This document shows positions 25,806 through 34,528 of a stretch of DNA of 64,000 nucleotides, piece after piece. Origin of the DNA: Variovorax paradoxus. GTDB lineage: Bacteria > Pseudomonadota > Gammaproteobacteria > Burkholderiales > Burkholderiaceae_C. The DNA is taken from NCBI RefSeq assembly GCF_018614915.1, contig NZ_JAGGNU010000056.1:1-64000 (forward strand), written 5' to 3'. Below the pieces are notes generated by a model, which ran no database searches, had not been told where the DNA came from, and worked only from the letters and a program-made list of their open reading frames with translations. A program made the position numbers and the translations under genes. The first letter of the stretch is position 1, and every line of letters starts with the position of its first letter.

Positions 25806-25832
25806 GAGAGAGGCCTTCGGGCCTTTCTCTTT
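25806..25832 (+). terminator. Rho-independent terminator
   Basis: GAGAGAGGCC and GGCCTTTCTC pair around a TTCG tetraloop, followed by a pyrimidine T-rich run. It lies 15 nt after the stop of the gene at 24924-25790. Confidence 0.8.
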
Positions 25833-25841
25833 CGCACGACC

Positions 25842-26585
25842 ATGAGCTTCCCCGACAACGTCCGCTTCTTCGTAGCTGACACTGAAACCACCGGCGCCGG
25901 TCCCGAGGACAAGGTGTGCGAGTTGGGATGGATCGAGATCGACGAGAACATGAATGTGCTCTCCGAGACCCAGAGCCTGATCGACCCGCAGTACTTGATC
26001 TCGCCCAGCGCGTCAGGCATTCACGGCCTGACCAACTCCGACGTCGAGCACGCACCGACGATCGAGGAATTCTTCAGTGTCGATGACCAGAGCTGCCTGG
26101 GCAGCAAGATCACCGACCCGATCGTCCTCATCGGCCACCGCATCAGCTTCGACTATCGGTTCCTGTCGCCCTACATCAACGTGACGCAGGAGCTGTGCAC
26201 GCTGCGCTGGGCGCGCAAGCTGTACCCGCACGCCGACGACCACAAGTTGTCGACGCTGATGTTCGCGCTGGGCCTGCCAAGGCCTGAGGGCGCGCACCGG
26301 GTGATGTCGGACATCTACTCCGCCTACTACCTCGCGAAGCACATCTGCGAGCGTACGGGGATGACGATCCGCCAACTTGCCGAAGCGAGCATCGCGCCGA
26401 TGGAGGTCGCGATGATGCCGTTCGGCAAACACAAGGGGCAGCCGATGTCCCAAGTGCCAAAGTCGTATATCCGCTGGGCCATGGACAACATGAAAGACCT
26501 GGACGCCGACTTCGTGCATACTTTCCAACTCGCTCTCAATAAAAAGAAAAATAATGAGCAATCAACTGCAGGCGCAGGAGCCTAG
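25842..26585 (+). CDS. DnaQ-like 3'-5' exonuclease
   Basis: A 247-aa DEDDh-family exonuclease. ExoI motif VADTETTG has D13 and E15; GHRISFDYRFL gives ExoII Asp; HRVMSDIYSAYYL supplies the ExoIII His and Asp. The C-terminus has MPFGKHKGQPMSQVPKSYIRWAM, a DUF3820-type add-on often attached to such nucleases. It may proofread or process DNA ends, although the polymerase has its own exonuclease domain. The 13-nt motif lies within its first seven codons. Confidence 0.88.
   Translation: MSFPDNVRFFVADTETTGAGPEDKVCELGWIEIDENMNVLSETQSLIDPQYLISPSASGIHGLTNSDVEHAPTIEEFFSVDDQSCLGSKITDPIVLIGHRISFDYRFLSPYINVTQELCTLRWARKLYPHADDHKLSTLMFALGLPRPEGAHRVMSDIYSAYYLAKHICERTGMTIRQLAEASIAPMEVAMMPFGKHKGQPMSQVPKSYIRWAMDNMKDLDADFVHTFQLALNKKKNNEQSTAGAGA
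25850..25862 (+). repeat. Dispersed 13-nt motif, copy 10
   Basis: Exact copy 8 nt after the start of the exonuclease ATG and 18 nt after the terminator hairpin, Pro-Asp-Asn frame. The place is suggestive of a regulatory role. Confidence 0.85.
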
Positions 26586-27159
26586 CTATCCCGCATTCGT
26601 CCGCAAGCTGTTCAACCGCAGCGGCGACCCCTCCAAAGACTTCTCTCACGCGATCCTCGGCGTCGCCACCGAGACGCACGAGTACCTTCGTGCCACCGAT
26701 CGCGTCAACGCGATCGAAGAGCTCGGCGACAACGAGTTCTACGTCGAGGCCGCCACCCAGGTGATCGAAGACTTCCTCGGCAGCCCGCTGCCGATGAGCG
26801 ACATCGAGTCCGAAGTCGAGTCCGACATGCGTCTGTTCCTCCGGCTCACCCCGCTGGGCCAGATCGAGATGCTGTCCCTCACGATCAACCAGCTGCTCGA
26901 CCATGCCAAGCGCTGGATCGGCTACGAGCGCGCCCCGGCATCGCTGCCGGCCGTGTTCGTGCAGGTCCTGTTCGTGCAGCAGGCCAGCCGCGAAATCGGC
27001 ATCGTCAGGCACGCCGACGCCACCAAGGCGCTCATCCGTTCCGTGAACATGGCCAAGCTGTTGAAGCGCTACCCCGGTGGCGACTTCGATCAGTTCCGAG
27101 CCTTGCAGCGTGACCTGGGTGCCGAGCGTGCGACTCTGGAATCTGCCGTCCTGGTCTGA
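26554..27159 (+). CDS. MazG-like nucleotide pyrophosphohydrolase
   Basis: A 201-aa protein whose first half has the all-alpha NTP pyrophosphatase signature: HAILGVATETHEYL (E40, E43) and EELGDNEFY (E55, E56, D59), the metal-binding EExxE/ExxD pattern of MazG-like enzymes. The C-terminus KLLKRYPGGDFDQFRALQRDLGAER matches phage MazG-like proteins known to me. It should hydrolyse (d)NTPs to NMPs, cleaning or rebalancing pools, alongside the dNMP kinase and ThyX genes. It overlaps the exonuclease gene by 32 nt. Confidence 0.8.
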   Translation: MSNQLQAQEPSYPAFVRKLFNRSGDPSKDFSHAILGVATETHEYLRATDRVNAIEELGDNEFYVEAATQVIEDFLGSPLPMSDIESEVESDMRLFLRLTPLGQIEMLSLTINQLLDHAKRWIGYERAPASLPAVFVQVLFVQQASREIGIVRHADATKALIRSVNMAKLLKRYPGGDFDQFRALQRDLGAERATLESAVLV

Positions 27160-28114
27160 CCCCCAGAAGGCCCTCCAGACGCTGAACCGCGCCGCCTCCG
27201 AGGGCGGCGTCGCTTCAGCGGTGAAGGACCGCGCGCGGGAGCTGGGCAGCAAGACGCTTGACCGCGTCGAGCTGCCCGGCTTTCACCTGTTCGATGGTGC
27301 GTCGCCGATCGCGCCCTACACCTGGCTGCTACCTCAACCCAAGGGCGACGTTCAAGATCTGCTCAGCCTCTGGGAAAGCTACGTCAACCAGAACCTGGGT
27401 TCGCGATCGCTGGGGCAGTCGCCCCTGACACCCATCGAACGGGACACCTTCGTGCTCACCCGGACCGACTTCGGGCGGGTGTTCGGCGGGCCGCGCGCGC
27501 CCGGGGAGTGGGCCCAGCCCGCAGCGATGATGATCGCGATCGCGCAGCACCTCGAGGGGCAGGAGAACCTCGAGCTCGAGCTGTCGAGCGCACCGCGATA
27601 CGAGCGCCGCAAGGTGCTCAAGCTGCGCATGCATGTGTCCGGATACCTGATGGAGGTGACCCCGAAGGGCGTCTACTCCAACATGAAGAGCAGCCGCATC
27701 GCGCCGCGCTTCCAGGCCTCCGACGCGAAGCTGGATGGCCTGTGCATCAGACCCCTGCGCACCGACCACCCGCTTGCCGTCGCGCTGGTGGAGAACGAGG
27801 AAGCGCCGCACGCCTGCCTGCAGGCCGCGAACGTCGTCCTGCGAGCCCTGCAGCTCGGCATGCTCGCCGAGTCGGACATCAAACTGTCGAGCGGGGCCAA
27901 CCTGAAGGCCGCCCGTGAGGCATCGGTCCTGGAGGCCATCGGCCTGCTTGACCGCGAACGCAATCTGCGCCTGGTGTACGACAAGCTCGTGCCCGGTGTG
28001 GTGACCGCAGCCGAGTTCCGCCGGGACTTCGGCAACCCGTTCAGAGGCACCTCCACGCCGCGGTCTGAGACCGTGGACAAGTGGCGGGAGCAGCTGTTCG
28101 CCCTCGCAACGTGA
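27128..28114 (+). CDS. Phage protein of unknown function
   Basis: A 328-aa protein. GTG at 27128 gives a 32-nt overlap with the MazG-like gene and a natural N-terminus (MRLWNLPSWSDPQ). It is mixed alpha/beta with a Leu/Glu-rich centre and no Cys cluster or P-loop. The size and placement among replication genes suggest a DNA-metabolism role, but there is no motif to support one. Confidence 0.6.
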   Translation: MRLWNLPSWSDPQKALQTLNRAASEGGVASAVKDRARELGSKTLDRVELPGFHLFDGASPIAPYTWLLPQPKGDVQDLLSLWESYVNQNLGSRSLGQSPLTPIERDTFVLTRTDFGRVFGGPRAPGEWAQPAAMMIAIAQHLEGQENLELELSSAPRYERRKVLKLRMHVSGYLMEVTPKGVYSNMKSSRIAPRFQASDAKLDGLCIRPLRTDHPLAVALVENEEAPHACLQAANVVLRALQLGMLAESDIKLSSGANLKAAREASVLEAIGLLDRERNLRLVYDKLVPGVVTAAEFRRDFGNPFRGTSTPRSETVDKWREQLFALAT

Positions 28115-28121
28115 GAAGAAG

Positions 28122-28418
28122 ATGGACCAACAACAAAAAGAAAAAGTCGTCCAGGAGGCCCGAGAGAAGCAGACCGAGCTGCAGGACACGATCCGCGCCG
28201 TCAAGGGCGAGGCGTACCTGGACCAGATCGCAACGCTGGCCAGCATCATCCTGCTCGGCCGCGCCATCGCAACGCTCGGCTACGTCGAAGTCTCGAACCA
28301 ACTCTGCCAGTCCGCACTGGCCAACGCCTTCTCCGCCTTCGGCGTCAAAGGTGAGGAGCTGTCGATGGGCATGGCTAAGGACGCAATCGCCCTGGCTGAC
28401 GTCAGCACGGTGCGCTGA
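28122..28418 (+). CDS. Hypothetical phage protein
   Basis: A 98-aa helical protein, charged in the first 30 residues, then a moderately hydrophobic stretch (IATLASIILLGRAIATLG) that might be a membrane-associated helix. Its last base is shared with the next ATG. Function unknown. Confidence 0.6.
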   Translation: MDQQQKEKVVQEAREKQTELQDTIRAVKGEAYLDQIATLASIILLGRAIATLGYVEVSNQLCQSALANAFSAFGVKGEELSMGMAKDAIALADVSTVR

Positions 28419-28672
28419 TGCAGTCCAAGCGCGGCTCCCTCTTAGAGACGCTGTTCGGCACTGCGTCCGGATTCGTCATCTCGCTGCTCGTTTGGGAGTT
28501 CGTGGTCAAGCCTCTCTGGAAGCTGGACACGAGCTTCGTCGAGAACCTGAGCATCACGATGCTCTTCACTGTCGTCAGCGTGGCTCGCAGCTACGTGGTG
28601 CGGCGCTTCTTCAATTGGCTCAATAACAAGAACAACAACAGCCATGTCACCACTCGTAGGAATCACAGGTAA
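28418..28672 (+). CDS. Small membrane protein (DUF7220-like)
   Basis: An 84-aa protein with two membrane segments (about residues 14-32 and 45-58) separated by WKLDTSFVENLS and followed by SYVVRRFFNWL. This two-span layout with an ENLxI...TxVSxxRSYxxRR core matches a prophage family I recall as DUF7220. Location inner membrane. Function unknown. Confidence 0.65.
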   Translation: MQSKRGSLLETLFGTASGFVISLLVWEFVVKPLWKLDTSFVENLSITMLFTVVSVARSYVVRRFFNWLNNKNNNSHVTTRRNHR

Positions 28673-29225
28673 GGCCCAGGCGGGCAAAGACACTCTGGGC
28701 GCGGAATTCGTGCGGGCTGGCTTCCGCCGGATCTCGTTCGCGGATCCGCTGAAGGAGGCCGTGTCGGTCATCGCCGGCGAGCCGCTCGAGCTGTTCCACA
28801 GCATCGAGGGCAAAGAGGGCTTCTCGCCGATGCTCAACTGCACGCGGCGCCATGCGCTGCAGGCGGTCGGCAAGGGCGTGCGGGACGTGCTTGACCAGGA
28901 CATCTGGGTGCGCCGCGCGCTCGACGCCTGGGACCGGATGGGCCGCCCGCCGGCGGTCATCACCGACGTGCGCTACAGCAACGAGGCGGAGTTGATCCGC
29001 CAGTTCGGCGGCACGGTCGTCCACATCTGGCGCCCCGGCAACGTCGGGCTCGCCGGCGCCGCGGCCGCCCATGAATCGGAAGCCGGCATTCGCGACGAGC
29101 TGATCGATGAGCAGGTCTGCAACAACGGTTCGATCTCCGAGCTGAACGCAGAGGCGCGCAAGATCATCGCCCGCTTCCCGACCCAGGGGCATCTCAACCT
29201 CAACACACAGGTGCGAGGTCTCTGA
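28644..29225 (+). CDS. Deoxynucleoside monophosphate kinase
   Basis: A 193-aa P-loop kinase. The N-terminal GITGKAQAGKDTLG is its Walker A. FADPLKEAV, DVLDQDIWVRRAL and the VITDVRYSNEAELIR stretch with a following HIWRP match phage T4 gp1-type dNMP kinases. It should convert dNMPs (often including modified or less common ones) to dNDPs, feeding the phage polymerase together with ThyX and the MazG-like enzyme. It overlaps the membrane-protein gene by 29 nt and the next ATG by 1 nt. Confidence 0.85.
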   Translation: MSPLVGITGKAQAGKDTLGAEFVRAGFRRISFADPLKEAVSVIAGEPLELFHSIEGKEGFSPMLNCTRRHALQAVGKGVRDVLDQDIWVRRALDAWDRMGRPPAVITDVRYSNEAELIRQFGGTVVHIWRPGNVGLAGAAAAHESEAGIRDELIDEQVCNNGSISELNAEARKIIARFPTQGHLNLNTQVRGL

Positions 29226-29470
29226 TGGCGAACGAGGCTGACAACCTCGACCGGGCCGCGGATCTGACGCGCGCCCGGGCCGAGGCCCAAATCGCAGCCG
29301 TGCGCCTCCAGGCGGCGCCCGAGCAGGTCCAGAACCCCGATGGCACCTGGCCGGTCACCGAGTGCGTCGTGTGCGACGCGGATCTCGGCAAGCGGGCGGA
29401 GCTCGGGAAGATCCGCTGCGTCCGCTGCCAGGAGCGCAGAGAGCGCGGAGGCGCGCAATGGCCAAGGTGA
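29225..29470 (+). CDS. TraR/DksA-type zinc finger protein
   Basis: An 81-aa protein with a helical N-terminus and a C4 zinc finger (C47, C50, C65, C68, with ECVVCDADLGKRAELGKIRCVRC). This is the layout of phage TraR/DksA-like proteins, which bind in the secondary channel of RNA polymerase and shift promoter choice. The short length fits TraR. The start is in a TGATG overlap. Confidence 0.75.
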   Translation: MANEADNLDRAADLTRARAEAQIAAVRLQAAPEQVQNPDGTWPVTECVVCDADLGKRAELGKIRCVRCQERRERGGAQWPR

Positions 29471-29832
29471 ACCCCAACTCCAAGGCCTCGAAGATCCGCC
29501 GCGCCAAGGCCCTCCTGGAGGGCCTGCTGCGTGCGCCGAAGTCACAGGCAGGCTTGATCGCCGCCGCGCAGACGAAAGGAGTCAGCCGCAACTTCGTGTA
29601 CGGGTGGCTGACCAACGCCGTCCGCACGGGCGAGGTCGTGCAGCACAAGAGCGCCGACCCACCCACCTACCAGAGCGCCGCGACCGCCGCGGCCGAGAAA
29701 CCCGCCGCCGGCGACTACCCCTCGTGGCTTGAGCCGCGCGGGCTGCCGGCGTTCACCGCCCGCACCGCTTTCATTGACGGGGCGCGCCGGGTGGTGCCTC
29801 CCAAAACCGCAAAGGAGACCCTATGCGTCTGA
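29458..29832 (+). CDS. Possible DNA-binding phage protein
   Basis: A 124-aa protein whose basic first 70 residues (SKASKIRRAKALLEGLLRAPKSQAG to NFVYGWLTNAVRTGEV) look like a helix-turn-helix or winged helix domain, followed by a Pro/Ala-rich tail. It overlaps the genes on both sides. Regulator role is inferred from composition. Confidence 0.55.
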   Translation: MAKVNPNSKASKIRRAKALLEGLLRAPKSQAGLIAAAQTKGVSRNFVYGWLTNAVRTGEVVQHKSADPPTYQSAATAAAEKPAAGDYPSWLEPRGLPAFTARTAFIDGARRVVPPKTAKETLCV

Positions 29833-32800
29833 TCATCGACGGAAATTCCTACCTCAACTCCGCCCTGCTGAAGGGCACCGACCACGACGAGGGCTACAAG
29901 GTCAAGGACGAGGCCGGCAAGGAGCACCAGGTCAACGGCGCCCAGTACGGCGTCGACAACTTCTTCGAGTATGTCGTGCGCGACATCGAGCAGTTCCGCA
30001 TCGCGCCGCGCCAGATCATCCTGGTGTGGGACGGCAAGAACGCCAAGATGCGCCGGCGCGCTCTGCTGGCGCGCTACAAGGAAGGCCGCGACAAGATCCC
30101 CGAGGTCAACGAGCAGCTGAACAAGGCGCGCGAGATGTGCACGCAGCTGATGCTCGACCTGGGCGCGACCGTCATGCAGCAGAAGGGCATGGAAGGCGAC
30201 GACGTCATCGGCTACCTGTCGAAGACGCTGCCCGGCCGCAAGGTCGTCGCCACCGGCGACGGTGACCTCAGCGTGCTGGTGAGCGAGGAGACGCAGACGG
30301 AGGTGTGGCGCCTGGGCGAGATGAACAAGCAGCCCTACGGGCCGTTCCCGCACCGCTTCATCACGCTGTACAAGTCGCTGGTCGGCGACTCGGGCGACAA
30401 GATCCCCGGCGCGACTGGATTCGGCGACACCAAGTTCGTCGACCTGGTCCGCATCTTCGGCATGGACGGCCTCGAGCTCATGCAGGACTTGATCCTGACG
30501 AACAAGCTGGCCCGCCTGCGCGAGGACGTGGCGGACTTCCCGCCCCTGCAGAAGATCATCGACAGCGCAGACCAGGTCGCGATCTCGTGGCGCTGCGCCG
30601 AGCTGCACGTCGAGGACGTGAACACGCTCAACGGCCCGCTCGAAATCCAGGCCGGCATGGTGAAGACTTGGGCCTCGCTTCCGGACGATCGCCGCGTGCA
30701 TGCGCTGCGGAAGTTCTACGCGACCAACACCCTGGTGCACGCCGCGAACTACGACGACGCCAAGGCCAAGCTGGCGGCCCGACTTGCCGAGACGCCCTTC
30801 TTCGCGCTCGACATCGAAACCTCGGCCACCGAGGAGTCGGAGGAGTGGAGCGAGCGCCTGATGAAGGCGACCGAGAGCAAGGAGAAGTTGGACGCGCTCG
30901 GCCACGAGCTCACCGGCATGTCGATCACCTTCGGCGACAACACCCAGCACACCATCTACATGACGGTGGACCACGTCGAGACGGCCGACGTCAAGAACAT
31001 CAGCTCGGCCCAGTGCCGAGAGGTGGTCGAGATGCTGCCGGAAGACAAGTTCATCGTCATCCACAACCGCAGCTTCGAGTTCAACGTGCTCTACCGCGCG
31101 TGGGGCCAGGTCTGGGCCGACAACGGCTGGGGCGGCTTCGTGCCGAACGCGATCGACACGGTGCTCGGCGGCTCCTACGTCAACGAGAACCTGCCACGGG
31201 GCCTGAAGGAACGCTCACTGCGCCACCTCGGCTACAAGCAGACCACCTACGAGGAGGTGACCACCTTCCGCGCGAAGGTCGGCACGCTGAATGGCGGCGC
31301 CGTGCGCAAGATCTACCCAGTCGAACTCGTGCCGGCTGTGACGAAGCCCAACCCGAAGTCGACCGAGGCGAAGCCGCTGAAGGACATCGTCGTCGAGAAG
31401 GCGATCACCGAAGACTGGGAAGAGCGCCAGTACCGCATGAACGAGCTGCCCGCGCAGCACGTTGTCAGCTACGGCTGCGATGACACGATGACCACGGCCG
31501 CCCTGCAGACCTACTACCGGCTGGTAATGGATCTCGAGGGCACCTGGGACGTGTACCTCGAGGTCGAGCAGCGCCCGCAGTACCTCACGAGCTTGGCCAA
31601 CATCCAGGGCGTGAAGGTCTCGATGTCGAAGCTCAAAGAGATGGAGCGCCGCGACGACGCGGCCTACGAGGCTGGCTGGGCCACCCTCCGGGCCTACCTG
31701 CTGAAGAAGGGCTGGGAAGGCACCGTGTGCCCCGAGTTCGAGGGCACGCTTGAACCGGCCGACGCGAAGCTAGCCGCGCAGATCATTCTGCCGGGCTCCG
31801 AGTTCGTCACCAAGAAGCGCAAGCTGGACGGCATCGCGTTCGATCTGCGTGAGCAGTTCCCCGACAACGACCACGCATTCCTGCTGGCCGGCTACACCGA
31901 GAAGGGCGACGTCGACGGCATCAACAAGCTGGTGCGCGAGCACTTCACCGGAGAGCCGGCGATCAACTTCGCGTCACCGAAGCAGATGCAGAACCTGTTC
32001 TACAACGTGCTGGGCATGACGCCGCGCGTGTTCAACAAGCTGACCGACAAGCAGCGCGAGGTGCCCGAGATGGCGGCCGCGTTCAAGAAGCTGCGTGCGA
32101 TCAAGGACGGCAAGCAGACGATGGCGGACCTGACGCCGGAGGAGCGCGACATCCTGATCTCTAAGGCATCGACCGACGACGATCTGATCGAGTTCTCGCT
32201 GGCGCGCGACAACCTCACCGACGAGAACCGCGCGGTGCTCAAGGCCTATCAGTCCGTGCGCTCGGTGATGACGCGCCGCAGCCTCTTCTACAAGACCTAC
32301 AAGGCGATTCCGCACTGGCGCACCGGCCGCATCCACAGCAACATGAACCAGTGCGAGGCGGTGACCCGGCGCTACTCGAGCAGCGGCCCGAACCTGCAGC
32401 AACTTCCGAAGCTTGACGAGGAAGGCTCGAAGTTCCGCGGCGTGATCCAGCCGCACAGGCCGACGGCCGTCATCGTGTCGTGCGACTTCTCGGGTCAGGA
32501 GCTGCGCCTGATGGCGCACTACTCGAAGGACCAGAACCTGACCGCCTGCTACGTGGGCGACGACTTGAAGGACGTTCACAGCTTGACGGCAGCGGCCGCG
32601 GCGATCTACCTCTGGAACAAGCCACTCACCTACGCCGAGTTCTTCCCGATGCTCGAGTCCTCGGACCCGCAGCAGAAGGCAGCCGCGAAGCTGCTTCGCG
32701 GCGACGCGAAGACGGTGAACTTCGGCACCCAGTACGACATGCAGGCGGCCGCGCTCTCAATCAAGATGAAGGTCGAGGAGGAAGTCGCTCAGCAGTTCAT

Positions 32801-33320
32801 CGACGCGAAGGACGAGGCGTTCCCGGGCATCGAGATCTGGAAGGACTCTGTGCGCCAGGAGGTCGAGGAGCTGGGCTACGCGACGACGCTGCTGGGCGCG
32901 CGCCGCCACCTGCAGGACGTGCTGAACAGCGAGAACCACTGGGAGCGTTCGAAGGCTGGCCGTCAGGGCCCGAACTTCAAGATCCAGGGATCGGGCGCCG
33001 AGCAGTCGAAGCTGTCCATGGGTTCGATGTGGGACCGCGGCCTGTTCACCGGCCGCTACGACGCGCAGTTCATCGCGCCGATCCACGACGAATGCGTGGC
33101 CAGCGTGGATGCCGCAGCCCGTGACCACGCGGTGGCGTTCATCAAGGAGTTCCACGAGTGCATGGCGCAGCCCTACGGCGGCATGACCATCCCGGTCGTG
33201 TCCTCGATCTCGATCGGACCGGACTTCAAGCACCAGATCGAGTGCGGTGACTTCTTCGACGAGGCCGCGATCCGCAAGGCGTTGGCGGAGATCTTCGACA
33301 AAGAGGAGGTGGCAGCTTGA
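29823..33320 (+). CDS. Family A DNA polymerase with both exonuclease domains
   Basis: A 1165-aa replicative polymerase, longer than bacterial Pol I. Residues 1-270 form a PIN/FEN-type 5' nuclease (MRLIIDGNSYLN, MEGDDVIGYL, TGDGDLSVLV). A DEDD 3'-5' exonuclease begins at FALDIETS (D330, E332). The polymerase domain has motif A VSCDFSGQELRLMA (Asp about 887), motif B RGDAKTVNFGTQYD (Arg about 959) and motif C HDE (about 1088-1090). Motif B ends in Tyr-Asp where most family A enzymes have Tyr-Gly. It is the core of the element's replisome, next to ligase, primase/helicase and nuclease genes. Confidence 0.95.
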   Translation: MRLIIDGNSYLNSALLKGTDHDEGYKVKDEAGKEHQVNGAQYGVDNFFEYVVRDIEQFRIAPRQIILVWDGKNAKMRRRALLARYKEGRDKIPEVNEQLNKAREMCTQLMLDLGATVMQQKGMEGDDVIGYLSKTLPGRKVVATGDGDLSVLVSEETQTEVWRLGEMNKQPYGPFPHRFITLYKSLVGDSGDKIPGATGFGDTKFVDLVRIFGMDGLELMQDLILTNKLARLREDVADFPPLQKIIDSADQVAISWRCAELHVEDVNTLNGPLEIQAGMVKTWASLPDDRRVHALRKFYATNTLVHAANYDDAKAKLAARLAETPFFALDIETSATEESEEWSERLMKATESKEKLDALGHELTGMSITFGDNTQHTIYMTVDHVETADVKNISSAQCREVVEMLPEDKFIVIHNRSFEFNVLYRAWGQVWADNGWGGFVPNAIDTVLGGSYVNENLPRGLKERSLRHLGYKQTTYEEVTTFRAKVGTLNGGAVRKIYPVELVPAVTKPNPKSTEAKPLKDIVVEKAITEDWEERQYRMNELPAQHVVSYGCDDTMTTAALQTYYRLVMDLEGTWDVYLEVEQRPQYLTSLANIQGVKVSMSKLKEMERRDDAAYEAGWATLRAYLLKKGWEGTVCPEFEGTLEPADAKLAAQIILPGSEFVTKKRKLDGIAFDLREQFPDNDHAFLLAGYTEKGDVDGINKLVREHFTGEPAINFASPKQMQNLFYNVLGMTPRVFNKLTDKQREVPEMAAAFKKLRAIKDGKQTMADLTPEERDILISKASTDDDLIEFSLARDNLTDENRAVLKAYQSVRSVMTRRSLFYKTYKAIPHWRTGRIHSNMNQCEAVTRRYSSSGPNLQQLPKLDEEGSKFRGVIQPHRPTAVIVSCDFSGQELRLMAHYSKDQNLTACYVGDDLKDVHSLTAAAAAIYLWNKPLTYAEFFPMLESSDPQQKAAAKLLRGDAKTVNFGTQYDMQAAALSIKMKVEEEVAQQFIDAKDEAFPGIEIWKDSVRQEVEELGYATTLLGARRHLQDVLNSENHWERSKAGRQGPNFKIQGSGAEQSKLSMGSMWDRGLFTGRYDAQFIAPIHDECVASVDAAARDHAVAFIKEFHECMAQPYGGMTIPVVSSISIGPDFKHQIECGDFFDEAAIRKALAEIFDKEEVAA
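31859..31871 (+). repeat. Dispersed 13-nt motif, copy 11
   Basis: Exact copy inside the polymerase gene, Pro-Asp-Asn frame. Confidence 0.85.
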
Positions 33321-33412
33321 TCTGGTTCAAAGTGAAGTTCTATGCCGGGGTGCTCCTCGCCGGCGCTGTGGGGCACCTGATCGCGTGCCTGGTGACGGGA
33401 GGGTTCCGATGA
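33317..33412 (+). CDS. Tiny single-span membrane protein
   Basis: A 31-aa frame. TTG at 33317 overlaps the polymerase stop (TTGA), and a GAGGAGG lies 7-8 nt upstream. Residues 7-27 form one hydrophobic span (KFYAGVLLAGAVGHLIACLV). Its stop overlaps the next ATG (ATGA). Signal and spacing support translation. Function unknown. Confidence 0.5.
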   Translation: MIWFKVKFYAGVLLAGAVGHLIACLVTGGFR

Positions 33413-33567
33413 ACGAGATCCGACCCATCAACGGCGAGGACGTCTGCCTCTGGCCCGACGGGAGCTGGTGCTACCGCTGCGACCTTGAGGAGTACAGCTG
33501 GATGAGCGACGACTACGAGGTGATCCGGCGGGACTCGCAGCGCGCCGAAGAGATCGTCAATGGCTGA
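33409..33567 (+). CDS. Small hypothetical phage protein
   Basis: A 52-aa acidic protein with GGGAGG before the ATG, Trp- and Tyr-rich (CLWPDGSWCYRCDLEEYSW) with three Cys that might bind a metal. It overlaps both neighbours. Function unknown. Confidence 0.6.
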   Translation: MNEIRPINGEDVCLWPDGSWCYRCDLEEYSWMSDDYEVIRRDSQRAEEIVNG

Positions 33568-33835
33568 TCGCAATGTGCTGACCGCACCGATCAGCGTCTG
33601 CTTCGACCCAGAGGTCAAGCCCGCCCCGCGCGGGAAGACGCTCTGGGTCGTCGGGCCGGGTGGATCCGGCTACAAGGGGCACTGGTTCGAAGGCGCAATC
33701 GCCTGGGCCGAACTGCCCCAACTTCCAGAGAGCGTGAAGGCGCGACTGGACCAGCTCACAAAACAAAAACTAGAAAACGAGCGCATCCGTGACCAACAAA
33801 ATCATCCCGAGCTTCCGGAAAAGCAAATTCGCTGA
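33560..33835 (+). CDS. Hypothetical phage protein
   Basis: A 91-aa protein with a beta-like N-terminal half (GKTLWVVGPGGSGYKGHW) and a charged helical C-terminus. The Gly-rich segment is not a true P-loop. It overlaps the next gene by 47 nt. Function unknown. Confidence 0.55.
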   Translation: MADRNVLTAPISVCFDPEVKPAPRGKTLWVVGPGGSGYKGHWFEGAIAWAELPQLPESVKARLDQLTKQKLENERIRDQQNHPELPEKQIR

Positions 33836-34283
33836 CCGGGGCAAAGTGGCCGAGAACGCGGCCAACAAGTTCCTCTCCGAGTGGGCTGGCGGCCACGCCA
33901 ACCGCGAGTTCAACCGCCTGGTCGACACCAAGGCGGCCGGCCGCATCATCAAGGCCTCGAAGGCCGACTTCGAGTTCTTCTACCAACCAACCAATGGCCT
34001 GTACGGCTTCTTTGGCCTCCTCGAGGTGAAGGAGACCGAGCACGAGTACCGGCTTGCGCGCGCCAAGGTGTCGCAGATGCCGAGCCTGATCAAGCGCATC
34101 AAATGCGGCGGAACCTGCCACATCCTCGTGCACCACAGCACGCTTGGCAAATGGCGGTGCGTCAGCGCCGCCTGGCTGCGCGACAACGGCGACAAGGGTA
34201 GTTGGAACCTTGTCACGTTCCCGACGTTCGACACGCCTGGCGAGGCTCTGCGCTCCGTCAACTTCCTGCTCTGGGCGCTGTGA
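33789..34283 (+). CDS. PD-(D/E)XK nuclease, RecU-like
   Basis: A 164-aa protein, GTG start. It opens with basic residues and GKVAENAANKFLSEW, then D60-F-E in SKADFEFFYQ and E79-V-K81 in FFGLLEVKETEHE, the spacing of a PD-(D/E)XK nuclease core. Order and spacing recall RecU-type Holliday junction resolvases of phages and Firmicutes. It should cut branched DNA made during phage recombination or replication. Context (next to SbcD/SbcC-like genes) agrees. Confidence 0.75.
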   Translation: MTNKIIPSFRKSKFADRGKVAENAANKFLSEWAGGHANREFNRLVDTKAAGRIIKASKADFEFFYQPTNGLYGFFGLLEVKETEHEYRLARAKVSQMPSLIKRIKCGGTCHILVHHSTLGKWRCVSAAWLRDNGDKGSWNLVTFPTFDTPGEALRSVNFLLWAL

Positions 34284-34528
34284 GCAAGGACCGCTACTGC
34301 CCCTACCACCAAGGCTTCGTGGCGGATGAGGGTTTCCGGACCGTCACCGATCCGAAGTCGGGCACGAAGCGGGGCATGTGCCCCGGCTGCCAGGCGAAGC
34401 GGCGCCTGCCGCGCGCCACCCTGCAAGCGCTGGCCGATCGCGATCGTGTCGAGCGCAGCGCCAAGTCTCAACGAATCGCCGCGGAAGCGCGCGAAAGGAA
34501 GCTGAATGCGAACCCTGATCATCAATGA
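34280..34528 (+). CDS. Small zinc-binding-like phage protein
   Basis: An 82-aa protein, GTG start in a GTGA overlap. C7, H10, C34 and C37 form a likely zinc site (CPYH and CPGC), followed by a long basic helix. This is like small phage Cys/His proteins that bind DNA. Its last 23 nt overlap the phosphoesterase gene. Confidence 0.6.
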   Translation: MSKDRYCPYHQGFVADEGFRTVTDPKSGTKRGMCPGCQAKRRLPRATLQALADRDRVERSAKSQRIAAEARERKLNANPDHQ

